A stretch of 64,000 bases of DNA, taken from Streptomyces sp. RFCAC02. GTDB taxonomy: Bacteria; Actinomycetota; Actinomycetes; Streptomycetales; Streptomycetaceae. The stretch is taken from assembly GCF_004193175.1 (NCBI RefSeq), contig NZ_SAUH01000001.1, positions 2,707,501-2,771,500 on the forward strand, read 5' to 3'. The translations under genes were made by a program, and so were the position numbers. Below, piece by piece: positions 32,139-40,264 of this stretch (positions are counted from its first letter, which is position 1; each line of letters starts with the position of its first letter). A model generated the notes under the pieces. The model was given only the letters and a program-made list of their open reading frames with translations, was not told where the DNA came from and did not search any database.

Positions 32139-33103
32139 GCGGCGGCCCCCGAGTACTCGGCGCGGCGGGCGATCAGGAGGCGGGCGGCGCCGTTCACCAG
32201 CAGCGTGAGGAGGAACAGGACGAGCCCGGAGGCGATCAGCGCGTCCCGGCCCATCGACCCGGCCTCCTTGAACTGGCTCGCGATGTTCTGGGCGAACGTG
32301 GCGCCGCCCGACTCCAGCAGGCTCGCCTCGATGAAGAAGCCGGGCGACAGGACCGTGGCGACCGCCATCGTCTCCCCGAGCGCGCGGCCGAGCCCGAGCA
32401 TCGACGCGCTGATCATCCCTGACCTGGCGAACGGCAGGACCGTCATGCGGATGACCTCCCACCGGGTGGCGCCCAGCGCGAGCGCCGCCTCCTGCGGCCC
32501 GGCGGGCGCCTGCCGGAACACCTCGCGCGTCACGCTCGTCACGATCGGCAGGATCATGACGGCGAGCAGCAGGCCGGCCGTCATGAGGGACCTGGCGGGC
32601 GTCCCGTCGTACGCGAGGACGCCCGTCCAGCCGAACCACTGGTCGAGCCACAGGTAGGGGCCGGTGAGGCGCGGCACGAGGTACAGCGCGCCCCACAGGC
32701 CGTAGACGATGCTCGGGACGGCCGCCAGCAGGTCCACGAGGTAGCTCAGGGGCGCGGCCAGGCGGCGCGGCGCGTAGTGCGTGAGGAACAGGGCGATCCC
32801 GATGGCGACCGGGACCGCGAGGACCATCGCGACGACCGAGCTGACGACCGTGCCGAACAGGAGGACCGCGATGCCGAAGACGGGCGGGTCGGCGTTCGCG
32901 TCCCACTCGAAGGTGGTGAGGAAGTTGCCCTCGTCGTGGCGGACGGCGATGACGGAGCGGACCGCGAGGAACGCCGCGATGGCCGCCATCACCACGAGCA
33001 GCGTGACGCCCGAGCCGCGGGACAGGCCGCGGAACACCCGGTCGCCGCGGCGCTCGGCGGAACGGTGCCCCGGGGCGCGGCGCGACCGGTCCCGGGCGCT
33101 CAC
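32135..33103 (-). CDS. pstC: Phosphate ABC transporter permease PstC
   Basis: A 322-residue permease with six hydrophobic segments after a short arginine-rich N-terminus. The EAA loop is GPQEAALALGATRWEVIRM, with DLLAAVPSIVYGLWGALYL and GRALGETMAVATVLS as PstC hallmarks. The GTG start at 33101-33103 overlaps the pstS stop (GTGA), and its own stop overlaps the pstA start in the same way. It pairs with PstA in the high-affinity phosphate importer. Confidence 0.96.
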   Translation of the reverse strand: MSARDRSRRAPGHRSAERRGDRVFRGLSRGSGVTLLVVMAAIAAFLAVRSVIAVRHDEGNFLTTFEWDANADPPVFGIAVLLFGTVVSSVVAMVLAVPVAIGIALFLTHYAPRRLAAPLSYLVDLLAAVPSIVYGLWGALYLVPRLTGPYLWLDQWFGWTGVLAYDGTPARSLMTAGLLLAVMILPIVTSVTREVFRQAPAGPQEAALALGATRWEVIRMTVLPFARSGMISASMLGLGRALGETMAVATVLSPGFFIEASLLESGGATFAQNIASQFKEAGSMGRDALIASGLVLFLLTLLVNGAARLLIARRAEYSGAAA

Positions 33104-34203
33104 GACAGCCCCGCCACGCGTTCGCGGACCTGCTCGGCCAGCCGGTCGGGCAGCGGCGCGTAGTCGATGCCCGCGAGGTCGCGCTGCCCCTGGTCGCTCG
33201 CCGTGTAGCCGAGGAACGCGCGGGTCAGCGGCAGGGTCGAGGGGCGGTTGCCGCGGTCGCAGACGATCTCGTAGGTGATGAGGACGATGGGGTAGACGCC
33301 GGGTGAGCGGGCCGTGTGGTCGAGGGTGAGGACGAGGTCGCCGTCCTCGCCGGTCACGCGGGCGCGGTCGACGGCCCGCGACGCGGTCTCGACGCGGGGG
33401 GCCACCGGACGGCCCGCGCCGGTGTCGAGGCGGGCGGTGGCGACGCCGTTGCGGTGCGCGTGGGACAGCTCGACGTACGCGATGGCGCCCTCGTTCTGCT
33501 GGACCTGCCCGATGAGCCCGGACGAGCCGTCCGCCGACTGCCCGCCCCGGCCGCGCCAGGTCTTGTCGGGCTCGTGCGGCCATGCGTCGGGGGCGGCGGC
33601 GGCGAGGTAGGCGGTGAAGTTGGCCGTGGTGCCGGAGCCGTCGGAGCGGTGGAACGGCGTGATGGGCAGGTCGGGGAGGTCGGCGTCGGGGTTGAGCCGG
33701 GCGATGGCCGGGTCGTCCCAGCGGTCGACGGCCGAGTCGAAGATCCGGGCGAGGGTCGGCGCGTCCAGGACCAGGCCGTCGACGCCCGGCAGGTTGTAGC
33801 CGACGGCGATGGGGCCGGCCAGCATCGGCAGGTGGACGGCGCGCCCGCCGTCCGCGCACACGGACCGCGACGCGGCCGTCTCGGCGTCCGTGAGCGGCGC
33901 GTCCGTACCGGCGAACGCGGTCGTGCCCTGGAGGAACTCCTGCACGCCGGCGCCGGAGCCGGTGGCCTTGTAGGTGACGCGGGAGCCGTCACAATTCGCC
34001 TGGTAGCTGTTCACCCAGACCTCCATCGCGTTGGCCTGGGCGCTCGATCCGGAGGACAGCAGCGTGCCGCCGCCGGACGCGCAGCGGATGTCCTTCGGCG
34101 AGAACCGCACGGCCCCGGGGAGGCCGGAATTGTCGTCGGAACCGCAGGCGGTGAGCGCCACGGCGCCGAAGGCCAGGACGGCCGCGCCGAGGAGTGGCTT
34201 CAC
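33100..34203 (-). CDS. pstS: Phosphate-binding lipoprotein PstS
   Basis: A 367-residue secreted lipoprotein. The signal peptide KPLLGAAVLAFGAVALTAC ends in the lipobox LTAC (Cys about 20), so it is anchored outside the membrane. The phosphate-binding residues are in GTLLSSGSSAQANAME, GTDAPLTDAE and FHRSDGSGTTANFT, all intact. It delivers phosphate to PstCA. The GTG start at 34201-34203 is preceded by AAGGAA; longer frames upstream run through the PHO box and are not coding. It is the first gene of the operon and the direct target of the 11-nt repeat array upstream. Confidence 0.97.
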   Translation of the reverse strand: MKPLLGAAVLAFGAVALTACGSDDNSGLPGAVRFSPKDIRCASGGGTLLSSGSSAQANAMEVWVNSYQANCDGSRVTYKATGSGAGVQEFLQGTTAFAGTDAPLTDAETAASRSVCADGGRAVHLPMLAGPIAVGYNLPGVDGLVLDAPTLARIFDSAVDRWDDPAIARLNPDADLPDLPITPFHRSDGSGTTANFTAYLAAAAPDAWPHEPDKTWRGRGGQSADGSSGLIGQVQQNEGAIAYVELSHAHRNGVATARLDTGAGRPVAPRVETASRAVDRARVTGEDGDLVLTLDHTARSPGVYPIVLITYEIVCDRGNRPSTLPLTRAFLGYTASDQGQRDLAGIDYAPLPDRLAEQVRERVAGLS

Positions 34204-34250
34204 TGTCGTCCGTTCCTTCCCGTCGCCCCTCTCCGACGAAAGTAGGCAGA

Positions 34251-34294
34251 CCGAGGTGAAGTGTCCGATGGGCATGAGTGAAGAGAAGATGAAT
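34251..34294 (-). promoter_or_regulatory. PHO box array of the pst operon
   Basis: Read on the minus strand, four contiguous 11-nt units occur: ATTCATCTTCT, CTTCACTCATG, CCCATCGGACA and CTTCACCTCGG. Units 1, 2 and 4 carry TTCAT/C-C at the same position and unit 3 is degenerate. PhoP of streptomycetes binds 11-nt direct repeats with a GTTCACC-like core. The array ends 47 bp before the pstS start. Confidence 0.75.
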
Positions 34295-34360
34295 TCCATC
34301 GGTCGCACAGGTTGCCGGGAGGCGGACCTCACCGCCCGCCCCGGCGCGCGTTCGTTACGC

Positions 34361-34379
34361 TATACCCATCAGGGGTATA
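34361..34379. promoter_or_regulatory. CsoR operator
   Basis: TATACCC and GGGTATA flank ATCAG, a 19-bp dyad 18 bp before the csoR start codon. A/T ends with a G/C-run interior are typical of CsoR sites. TACGCT/TATACC just upstream could be the -10 covered by the repressor. Confidence 0.75.
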
Positions 34380-34397
34380 TGAGACCGGGAGGGCGAT

Positions 34398-34700
34398 ATG
34401 ACCGATTCGAGCGCAGGGCCGCACGGGTACAGCAAGGACAAGGACGCGCACCTCAAACGGCTGCGCCGCATCGAGGGCCAGATCCGCGGCCTCCAGCGCA
34501 TGGTCGAGGAGGACGTGTACTGCATCGACATACTCACCCAGGTCTCCGCCTCCACCAAGGCCCTCCAGTCGTTCGCCCTCCAGCTGCTCGACGAGCACCT
34601 GCGGCACTGCGTCGCGCACGCGGCCCAGCAGGGCGGCCCGCAGATCGACGCCAAGGTCGAGGAGGCCACCGCCGCCATCGCGCGTCTGCTGCGCACCTGA
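34398..34700 (+). CDS. csoR: CsoR family copper-sensing repressor
   Basis: A 100-residue all-helical DUF156 repressor. The Cu(I) ligands are present with the exact family spacing: Cys42 in VYCIDILTQ, then His67 and Cys71 in DEHLRHC (25 and 4 residues apart). The basic DNA-contact helix reads HLKRLRRIEGQIRGLQRM. On binding Cu(I) the tetramer leaves DNA. The operator dyad lies directly upstream, so it is autoregulated. No copper exporter or chaperone gene is adjacent in this window: neighbours are pstS (divergent) and a lipoprotein gene (convergent), so its targets must lie elsewhere. Confidence 0.93.
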   Translation: MTDSSAGPHGYSKDKDAHLKRLRRIEGQIRGLQRMVEEDVYCIDILTQVSASTKALQSFALQLLDEHLRHCVAHAAQQGGPQIDAKVEEATAAIARLLRT

Positions 34701-34725
34701 CCGGGGACCGTACGCCGCCGAACCG

Positions 34726-35523
34726 TTACGCCACCGCCCCCGCGTACACCTCCCCCGTGTCCGGCAGCACCACCTGCACCGGTGCGCCGAAGTCCTCCAG
34801 CGTGACGGTGGACGCCACCTCGACCCCGCCGCCGCCCCCGGCGAAGCTGAACTGGTGCCGCACCTTGCGCAGCCGCCCCTGGCCGTCCAGGTAGGCGTCG
34901 AACGGCACCCGGGTGTCGGTGAAGCCGCCGACGGCGCACGCGAGCTGCTCGCGGGTCTCCCCCGTGGCCCGCTCGGCGGCGACGGCGATGTCGGTGACGC
35001 CCCGGTAGTGCCGCAGGGACTCGCCGTCCACGTCGGTCCAGCCGAGGTCGGCGGCGTGCGCGACGCCGCGCAGCAGCTCGGCCGCCGTGAGGGGGTCGGT
35101 GGCGCCGCCGGTGACGAGGTTGCCGTCGCTGAGGGTGTCGACGTCGATGCGGACCCACTTGTCGGCGGGGACGCCGGCGCCGCGGTTCTTCATGTAGAGG
35201 AGGCCGGGGACGAACACCTCGGTGACCGCGTCGCCCTCGGGGAGGGTCAGCCGCAGCTCACCGGTGCGGCCGGCGAAGTCGAAGCCGCCGCGGCCCTCGA
35301 TCGTGATCCGCGTGCCGCCGGTCACCATCTGCATGGCGGTGGTGGCCCGGGAGGTGCCGGCGTCGGCCAGGACGTCGGGCGCCCGCCGGACGACCTCGCC
35401 GGCGTCCTCCGTACCACCCTGCGCCGCCGCGCCCGTACCCGTGCATCCGGAGGCGGCGAGGGTGACCCCGGCCGCGAACAGGGCGACCTTCCCGCTGGTG
35501 AGCGTGCGCCGCGAGACCCGCAT
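34726..35523 (-). CDS. LppX/LprAFG-like lipoprotein
   Basis: A 265-residue lipoprotein. The signal sequence (about 1-27, LFAAGVTLAASGC) ends with the lipobox ASGC. The mature part resembles the LppX/LprG-type half-barrel that binds lipids: DFAGRTGELRLTLPEGDAVT, FVPGLLYMKNR, DGESLRHYRGVTDIA and FDAYLDGQGRLRKVRHQF follow the family order. Mycobacterial relatives move lipids to the cell surface; in streptomycetes the cargo is unknown. It converges with csoR and is divergent from a small Cys-containing protein gene. Confidence 0.85.
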   Translation of the reverse strand: MRVSRRTLTSGKVALFAAGVTLAASGCTGTGAAAQGGTEDAGEVVRRAPDVLADAGTSRATTAMQMVTGGTRITIEGRGGFDFAGRTGELRLTLPEGDAVTEVFVPGLLYMKNRGAGVPADKWVRIDVDTLSDGNLVTGGATDPLTAAELLRGVAHAADLGWTDVDGESLRHYRGVTDIAVAAERATGETREQLACAVGGFTDTRVPFDAYLDGQGRLRKVRHQFSFAGGGGGVEVASTVTLEDFGAPVQVVLPDTGEVYAGAVA

Positions 35524-35603
35524 GATCTGCCGACACCCCCATACCCGTCGTATCGGACCTGCCTCGCCTAACGAGATCCGGGGACGGCCGTTACGGTGGT
35601 CGG

Positions 35604-35795
35604 GTGGAGGAACAGGCTGGGGACCGCGCGGCGGACCGGGGCGGCGGCGCCGAGCCGGTGCGGCACCGGATCGCGCTGACGGAGCGCGGGCCGTTCCTCG
35701 CACCGGAGTGCAGTTGCGGCTGGTACGGGTCGGCGCGGCGCTCGCGGCCCCTGGCGCGCGCCGAAGCGGCGGCGCACCTGGCGGCGGCCGGCTGA
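35604..35795 (+). CDS. Small conserved protein with CxCGW motif, 63 residues
   Basis: A 63-residue soluble protein with a single recognisable core, LTERGPFLAPECSCGWYGS, followed by ARRSRPLARAEAAAHLA. CxCGWxG segments occur in many small streptomycete proteins of unknown function. With only two cysteines, metal binding would need a dimer. The GTG start follows a TACGGT -10-like element (35592-35597) by six bases, which suggests a leaderless mRNA. Codon use fits the genome. Function unknown. Confidence 0.65.
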   Translation: MEEQAGDRAADRGGGAEPVRHRIALTERGPFLAPECSCGWYGSARRSRPLARAEAAAHLAAAG

Positions 35796-35804
35796 GGGCG
35801 CGGG

Positions 35805-36467
35805 TCAGGCGGCGAGACCGGGGCGGCGGCCCGGCCGTTCGGCGGGTCCGGGATCCGCGGGGGCGCTGAGCCAGCCGAGGGGCCGCGTACCGCTCAGCGT
35901 GCGGACGAGCGGCGTCAGCAGGGACATGGCGACGGGGGCGAGCAGCAGCGCGACGGCCGTGCCGAGGGCGAAGCCGCCGATCACGTCGCTCGGGTAGTGC
36001 ACGCCGACGAAGACGCGGGCGAAGCCCTGGCACAGGGCGAGGGCGAGGGTGATGAGCCCGAGGGTGCGGTGGACGAGGAGGACGCCGACGGCGATGGCCA
36101 TGGCGGCGGACGCGTGGTCGCTGACGAACGACCAGCCCTCCTTGCCGCCGACCAGGGCGGTGACCTCGTCGGGGTGGTCGACGAACGGGCGCGGCCGTTC
36201 GACGAACTCGGATATGGGGATGTTCACGAGCCGGGCGAGCCCGGCGGCGAGCCCGGCCCACAGGAGCCCGGCGACGGCCGCGGAAGCGTCGGGGCGCGTG
36301 CGTACGCGCAGCCACGCGACGGCGACCAGGGCGACGAGGGCGAGGGGTATGCCGTACTCGCCGAGGAACGCGACGGCGTCGGCGGCCCAGCCGGGGAGGC
36401 GTTCGGCCAGGCCGTTCACGCCGTGGAGGATGTCCAGCTCGACATCGGGGTTATCGAGTCCAGCCAT
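35805..36467 (-). CDS. PAP2 family membrane phosphatase
   Basis: A 220-residue membrane enzyme with five to six hydrophobic segments. The PAP2 motifs are FVERPRPF (motif 1, shortened), FVSDHASAAM (motif 2, SDHA in place of PSGH) and RVFVGVHYPSDVIGG (motif 3, with catalytic His and Asp). It dephosphorylates phosphatidic acid, undecaprenyl diphosphate or a similar lipid phosphate on the outer face of the membrane. The ATG at 36467 starts MAGLDNPDVELDIL, which fits relatives; the longer frame is not coding. Confidence 0.92.
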   Translation of the reverse strand: MAGLDNPDVELDILHGVNGLAERLPGWAADAVAFLGEYGIPLALVALVAVAWLRVRTRPDASAAVAGLLWAGLAAGLARLVNIPISEFVERPRPFVDHPDEVTALVGGKEGWSFVSDHASAAMAIAVGVLLVHRTLGLITLALALCQGFARVFVGVHYPSDVIGGFALGTAVALLLAPVAMSLLTPLVRTLSGTRPLGWLSAPADPGPAERPGRRPGLAA

Positions 36468-36673
36468 GTGCCGTTGCGGCCCCTTCGTGCTGTGGGGGAC
36501 CCTGCCGGGCGCGGCAGGGGGAGGAGCCCCTGTTCCGGTACAGGTAACGCCCACTCCATCCCCCCGAGTGCCGCTGTCCACCGAAGGGTCACGACAGCGT
36601 TATCGAACAGCAACGGGAGGCCGCCGCGGGCGCGGGGTTCACCGGGGACTTCTCACACCGGGTGGCCGGAAGG

Positions 36674-37660
36674 TCACCCGGCGGTGGGGCGGGTAGCCCC
36701 GAAGTAATCAGGAGAATCGATCGGGTCGTAGCGGATCTCGGCCCCGGTGTAGGGGGCGTTGATCATGTACCCGCCGCCGACGTAGATGCCGACGTGATGA
36801 ATACTCCGTGAATCCTGAAGATCATACGCGAAGAACACGAGGTCCCCGGGGGCGAGTTGGTCCCGCGAGGGGTGCGGGCCCGCGGCCCACTGGTCGTTGG
36901 CGACGCGGGGCAGCTCGATGCCGACGGACGCGAAGGCGGCCTTGGTGAGGCCGGAGCAGTCGAACCGGCCGCCGTCCTCGGGGGTGCCGTCGCCGCCCCA
37001 GAGGTAGGGCGTGCCGAGCTTGTCCTGGGCGTATTCGATGGCGCCCGCGGCCTGTTCGGTGGTGGCGAGCCGGCCGTCCGTCTCCGGCGCGGCGAACGAG
37101 GCGGCGGACCGGAGGATCACCTCGACGTAGTTCCGCGTCTCCTCGTAGGGCGGGACGCCGCCGTACTTGATGACGGCGTAGGGGCCGGCGTTGTAGGCGG
37201 CCAGCATGTTGGCGACCGGGTCGCCGGGGACGTCCTTCACGTCCTCGGCGAGGATGCAGTCGTAGGAGGCGGCCGAGGGGATGGCGTCGGCGGGGTCCCA
37301 GACGTCGGCGACGCCGTCGCCGTTGCCGTCGAGGCCGTGGGCGGCCCAGGTGGAGGGGATGAACTGGGCGATGCCCTGGGCGTTGGCCGAGCTGGCGGCG
37401 CGGGCGTTGAAGCCGCTCTCCTGGTTGAGCTGGGCGGCGAGAATGGCGGGGCTGAGGGTGGGGCAGGCGTTGCCGTACCGCTGGATGAGGTCCGCGTACT
37501 CGGCGGGGACGGCGTTGGTGGCGAGCCGTCCGCCGGATCCGCTGCCCGAGCCGCCGCCGAGGAGCCCGGCCGCGGCGCCGTACACCCCGACGACGAGCAG
37601 CGCCATGAAGCAGGCGAGCAGCCCGACGCCGCCACCGACGACATACAGCACCTTCCGCAT
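36674..37660 (-). CDS. Bifunctional lytic transglycosylase / NlpC-P60 peptidase
   Basis: A 328-residue membrane-anchored cell-wall enzyme. One N-terminal helix (about 4-33) is followed by a glycine/serine linker. An SLT goose-lysozyme-like domain (about 52-185) has the catalytic glutamate E81 in LNQESGFN, GIAQFIPSTW, and an EF-hand-like insert DGNGDGVAD. An NlpC/P60 domain (about 200-325) has Cys235 (FDCSGLT), His289 (HHVGIY) and a third residue near N301. It cleaves both glycan and peptide bonds of peptidoglycan. Such fusions are typical VirB1-like hydrolases of Gram-positive conjugation systems. It is divergent from a VirB2-like small membrane protein gene. Confidence 0.93.
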   Translation of the reverse strand: MRKVLYVVGGGVGLLACFMALLVVGVYGAAAGLLGGGSGSGSGGRLATNAVPAEYADLIQRYGNACPTLSPAILAAQLNQESGFNARAASSANAQGIAQFIPSTWAAHGLDGNGDGVADVWDPADAIPSAASYDCILAEDVKDVPGDPVANMLAAYNAGPYAVIKYGGVPPYEETRNYVEVILRSAASFAAPETDGRLATTEQAAGAIEYAQDKLGTPYLWGGDGTPEDGGRFDCSGLTKAAFASVGIELPRVANDQWAAGPHPSRDQLAPGDLVFFAYDLQDSRSIHHVGIYVGGGYMINAPYTGAEIRYDPIDSPDYFGATRPTAG

Positions 37661-37827
37661 GCACCAACTGTCCCCCACCCGCGGCCGAGTTCGCCACCGT
37701 CATCCGGCCACGGGCGGGCGGTGACGGGCAGTCACGCACTTTCCCCAAGCCACCGACACCGAGGCCCCCTTCCACGCCTCGGGCGTGGCACAATCCGATG
37801 AGGTAGGCAACAGGTGCCAGAAAGGCG

Positions 37828-38139
37828 GTGAGTTCGGTGGATGAAGACGAGGACAACATCGACAGCATCATTGGTGGCATCGCACCAGACTGGGGACCGT
37901 TCGCCGCCGTGGGCGACCAGGCGCGGACCATGATTCAGGTGATCATGGCGCTCGCCATCCTGATCTGTCTCGGCATCGCCATCTGGGGCGCGGCCCAGCA
38001 GCGCATCGGTTCCACCGCGACCCGCGACAGCTTCAGCGCCGAACAGGGCAAGGGGCTGATCGTGGCGGGATTGACCGGTGTCTTCATCATCGGGTCCCTG
38101 GGCACCCTGTTCACCATCATCTACGGGATGTCGATCTAG
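37828..38139 (+). CDS. Small two-helix membrane protein, VirB2/TrbC-like
   Basis: A 103-residue protein with an acidic N-terminus (MSSVDEDEDNIDSIIGGIAP) and two hydrophobic helices (about 37-57, MIQVIMALAILICLGIAIWG; and about 75-100, GLIVAGLTGVFIIGSLGTLF). The loop is short and polar. Size and topology match VirB2/TrbC-like pilin or small channel components of actinobacterial type IV secretion loci. The divergent neighbour, a transglycosylase/NlpC-P60 enzyme, supports this. No VirB4, VirB6 or coupling ATPase is present here. The GTG start follows GAAAGGCG. The next gene starts four bases after its stop. Confidence 0.75.
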   Translation: MSSVDEDEDNIDSIIGGIAPDWGPFAAVGDQARTMIQVIMALAILICLGIAIWGAAQQRIGSTATRDSFSAEQGKGLIVAGLTGVFIIGSLGTLFTIIYGMSI

Positions 38140-38142
38140 GGC

Positions 38143-39324
38143 ATGCGCGGGCCGGTGCGGACAGTGGGCCGTGTGGTGGCCGCCCTCGTCGTCGTCGCGG
38201 CGGCCGCGGGCTGCTCGGTCGGGCCCGCGGCGGACCGCGCCGAACGTGAGGGGCTCGTCCCGGCCGGCAGCGGTGAACAGGACCCCGGGGCGGACGACGA
38301 TCCCGGACAGCCGGAAGAGTCGTCTCCGCCATCGGACTCGCCGGAGAGCCCCGCCCCCTCCGATGAGGCACCGGAACCGACGCAGGACCCGGCACCGGCC
38401 CAGGGCACAGCCACGGTCGTCGACACCTTGGCCGTGGACTCCCCGACGTCGTGCTGTGTGGTGCCGCTCCCGGACGGGAGCCTCCTCGTGGGCTCGTCGG
38501 ACACCGCCGTGATCCAGCACGTTGCGCCGGACGGCGCCACGACGGACATCGGCGCGGTGAACGACGCGACAGCGCTGTACGGCATCGCGGTCGAGCCGGA
38601 CTTCGACGCGTCCGGCAACGGCTGGCTGTACGTCTACTACGCCCAGGAGAGCACGGCGCGCGTCGCCCGCTTCAGTTATTACGGTTCCCGGTCGCCCGGC
38701 GAACGGCTCGGCAGTTCACCGGCCACGCTCGCCGGTCCCCTGCCCCTGTCGGACCGGCACCGCGGCGGCGCCATGGCCTTCGGTCCCGACGGGATGCTGT
38801 ACGTCGGCACCGGTGATGCCGGGCAGCCGCAGGTGGCCGCCGATCCCGAGTCGCCCGCCGGCAAGGTGCTCCGCATGGAGCCCGACGGGCGCGTGCCCGC
38901 CGACAATCCGCAGCAGGGGTCGCTCGTCTACGCGTCCGGGTTCGCCGATGTCACCGGGCTCGCGTTCGACGCGGCGGGGCGGTTGTGGGCCGTCGATTCG
39001 GGTGCCGGGGGCGGTCCCGCCGTCGGTCCCGTCGTCCCCGGGTCCACGAGCACCGATGTCCCGCCCGTGCACCAGTGGACCGACAGCGGCGCGCAGGCGC
39101 GCGGGCTCGCGTACGCCGCCGGGTCGCTCTGGGTCGCCGACCCCGCCGTGCCCGCCCTGTGGCGCCTGCCTCTCGACGGCGACGACCTCGTCGCCGAGCC
39201 GCAGCCGCTGCTCACCGACGACGGCGCCCTCACCTCGCCCCAGGCCGTCCAGGCACCCGCCGACGGCACCGTCTGGCTCCTCGACAGCGCCGGACAGGGC
39301 CTCCTCGGCCTCGACGTGTCCTGA
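38143..39324 (+). CDS. PQQ-dependent sugar dehydrogenase-like lipoprotein
   Basis: A 393-residue lipoprotein. The signal peptide ends in AAAAGC (Cys about 24). A long acidic/proline linker (about 30-90, SSPPSDSPESPAPSDEA) would span the cell wall. The rest is a six-bladed propeller of the glucose/sorbosone dehydrogenase family, with LYGIAVEPDFDASGNGWLYV, DRHRGGAMAFGPDGMLYVGT and ASGFADVTGLAFDAAG. The family's catalytic His region is kept (DRHRGG). Whether PQQ is bound is unknown; many actinobacterial members are likely sensors or scaffold proteins. It starts four bases after the VirB2-like gene and is surely co-translated with it. Confidence 0.85.
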   Translation: MRGPVRTVGRVVAALVVVAAAAGCSVGPAADRAEREGLVPAGSGEQDPGADDDPGQPEESSPPSDSPESPAPSDEAPEPTQDPAPAQGTATVVDTLAVDSPTSCCVVPLPDGSLLVGSSDTAVIQHVAPDGATTDIGAVNDATALYGIAVEPDFDASGNGWLYVYYAQESTARVARFSYYGSRSPGERLGSSPATLAGPLPLSDRHRGGAMAFGPDGMLYVGTGDAGQPQVAADPESPAGKVLRMEPDGRVPADNPQQGSLVYASGFADVTGLAFDAAGRLWAVDSGAGGGPAVGPVVPGSTSTDVPPVHQWTDSGAQARGLAYAAGSLWVADPAVPALWRLPLDGDDLVAEPQPLLTDDGALTSPQAVQAPADGTVWLLDSAGQGLLGLDVS

Positions 39325-39358
39325 ATCACCCCGTCACCCGGCGTCACCGGACCGGGCC

Positions 39359-40264
39359 TCAGACGCGCAGCCCCCGCACCGCCAGGTCGAGCAGCGCGAA
39401 CACGAACAGCGAGATCCCCACGAAGCCGTTGACCGAGAAGAACGCCCGGTTCAGCCGCGACAGGTCGCCCGGCTTCACGATCCCGTGCTCGTAGACGAAC
39501 GCGCCCGCCACCACCGCGAGCCCCGCCCAGAGGAACGCCCCCGCGTCCGTCGCCGCCGCGTACCAGACGAACAGCGCCATCGTCACTGCGTGGCACACGC
39601 GTGCCCCGTACAGTGCCCCCGCGACGCCGAACCGCGCCGGCACGGAACGCACCCCGTGCCCGCGGTCCGCCGCCACGTCCTGGCAGGCGTAGATCAGGTC
39701 GAAGCCGCCGATCCACAGGCCGACCGCCACGCCCAGTATCACCGCCTCCCACGACCAGGCGCCGGTCACCGCGAGCCAGCCGCCGACCGGCCCCATCGCC
39801 TGCGCCAGGCCGAGGATCGCGTGCGGGTAGTCCGTGAACCGCTTGCCGTACGGATAGACCACCATCGGGACGACCGCGACCGGCGCGAGGACCAGGCACA
39901 GCGGGTTCAGCATGGCCGCGGCGCCCAGGAACACCGCGAGCGCCACGAACGCGCCCGTCCACGCCGTCCGCACCGACACGGCGCCGGTGACCAGCTCACG
40001 CCCGGCCGTACGCGGGTTGCGGGCGTCGATCTCGCGGTCGATGACGCGGTTCGCCGCCATGGCGAACGTCCGCAGCCCCACCATCGCGACCGTGACGAGC
40101 ACCAGCGTCCCCCACGCCACCGTCTCCGAGCCGTCCAGGAACATCGCCGTCAGCGTCGCGATGTACGCGAACGGCAGCGCGAAGACCGAGTGCTCGATCA
40201 TCACCAGCCGCAGGAACGCCCGCACCCGGCCCGTCCCGGAACCGCCCGCCACCGTCGCCGTCAC
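39359..40264 (-). CDS. mqnP: Menaquinone biosynthesis prenyltransferase MqnP (UbiA family)
   Basis: A 301-residue membrane prenyltransferase with eight or nine helices. The two aspartate motifs that bind prenyl diphosphate through magnesium are NRVIDREIDARNPRT (about 75-89) and DLIYACQDVAADRGHG (about 193-208). It prenylates the 1,4-dihydroxy-6-naphthoate intermediate of the aminofutalosine (mqn) route. The GTG start (40262-40264) overlaps the stop of the UbiD-type decarboxylase gene in GTGA, which supports the MqnP rather than the UbiA/CtaB assignment. Confidence 0.92.
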   Translation of the reverse strand: MTATVAGGSGTGRVRAFLRLVMIEHSVFALPFAYIATLTAMFLDGSETVAWGTLVLVTVAMVGLRTFAMAANRVIDREIDARNPRTAGRELVTGAVSVRTAWTGAFVALAVFLGAAAMLNPLCLVLAPVAVVPMVVYPYGKRFTDYPHAILGLAQAMGPVGGWLAVTGAWSWEAVILGVAVGLWIGGFDLIYACQDVAADRGHGVRSVPARFGVAGALYGARVCHAVTMALFVWYAAATDAGAFLWAGLAVVAGAFVYEHGIVKPGDLSRLNRAFFSVNGFVGISLFVFALLDLAVRGLRV

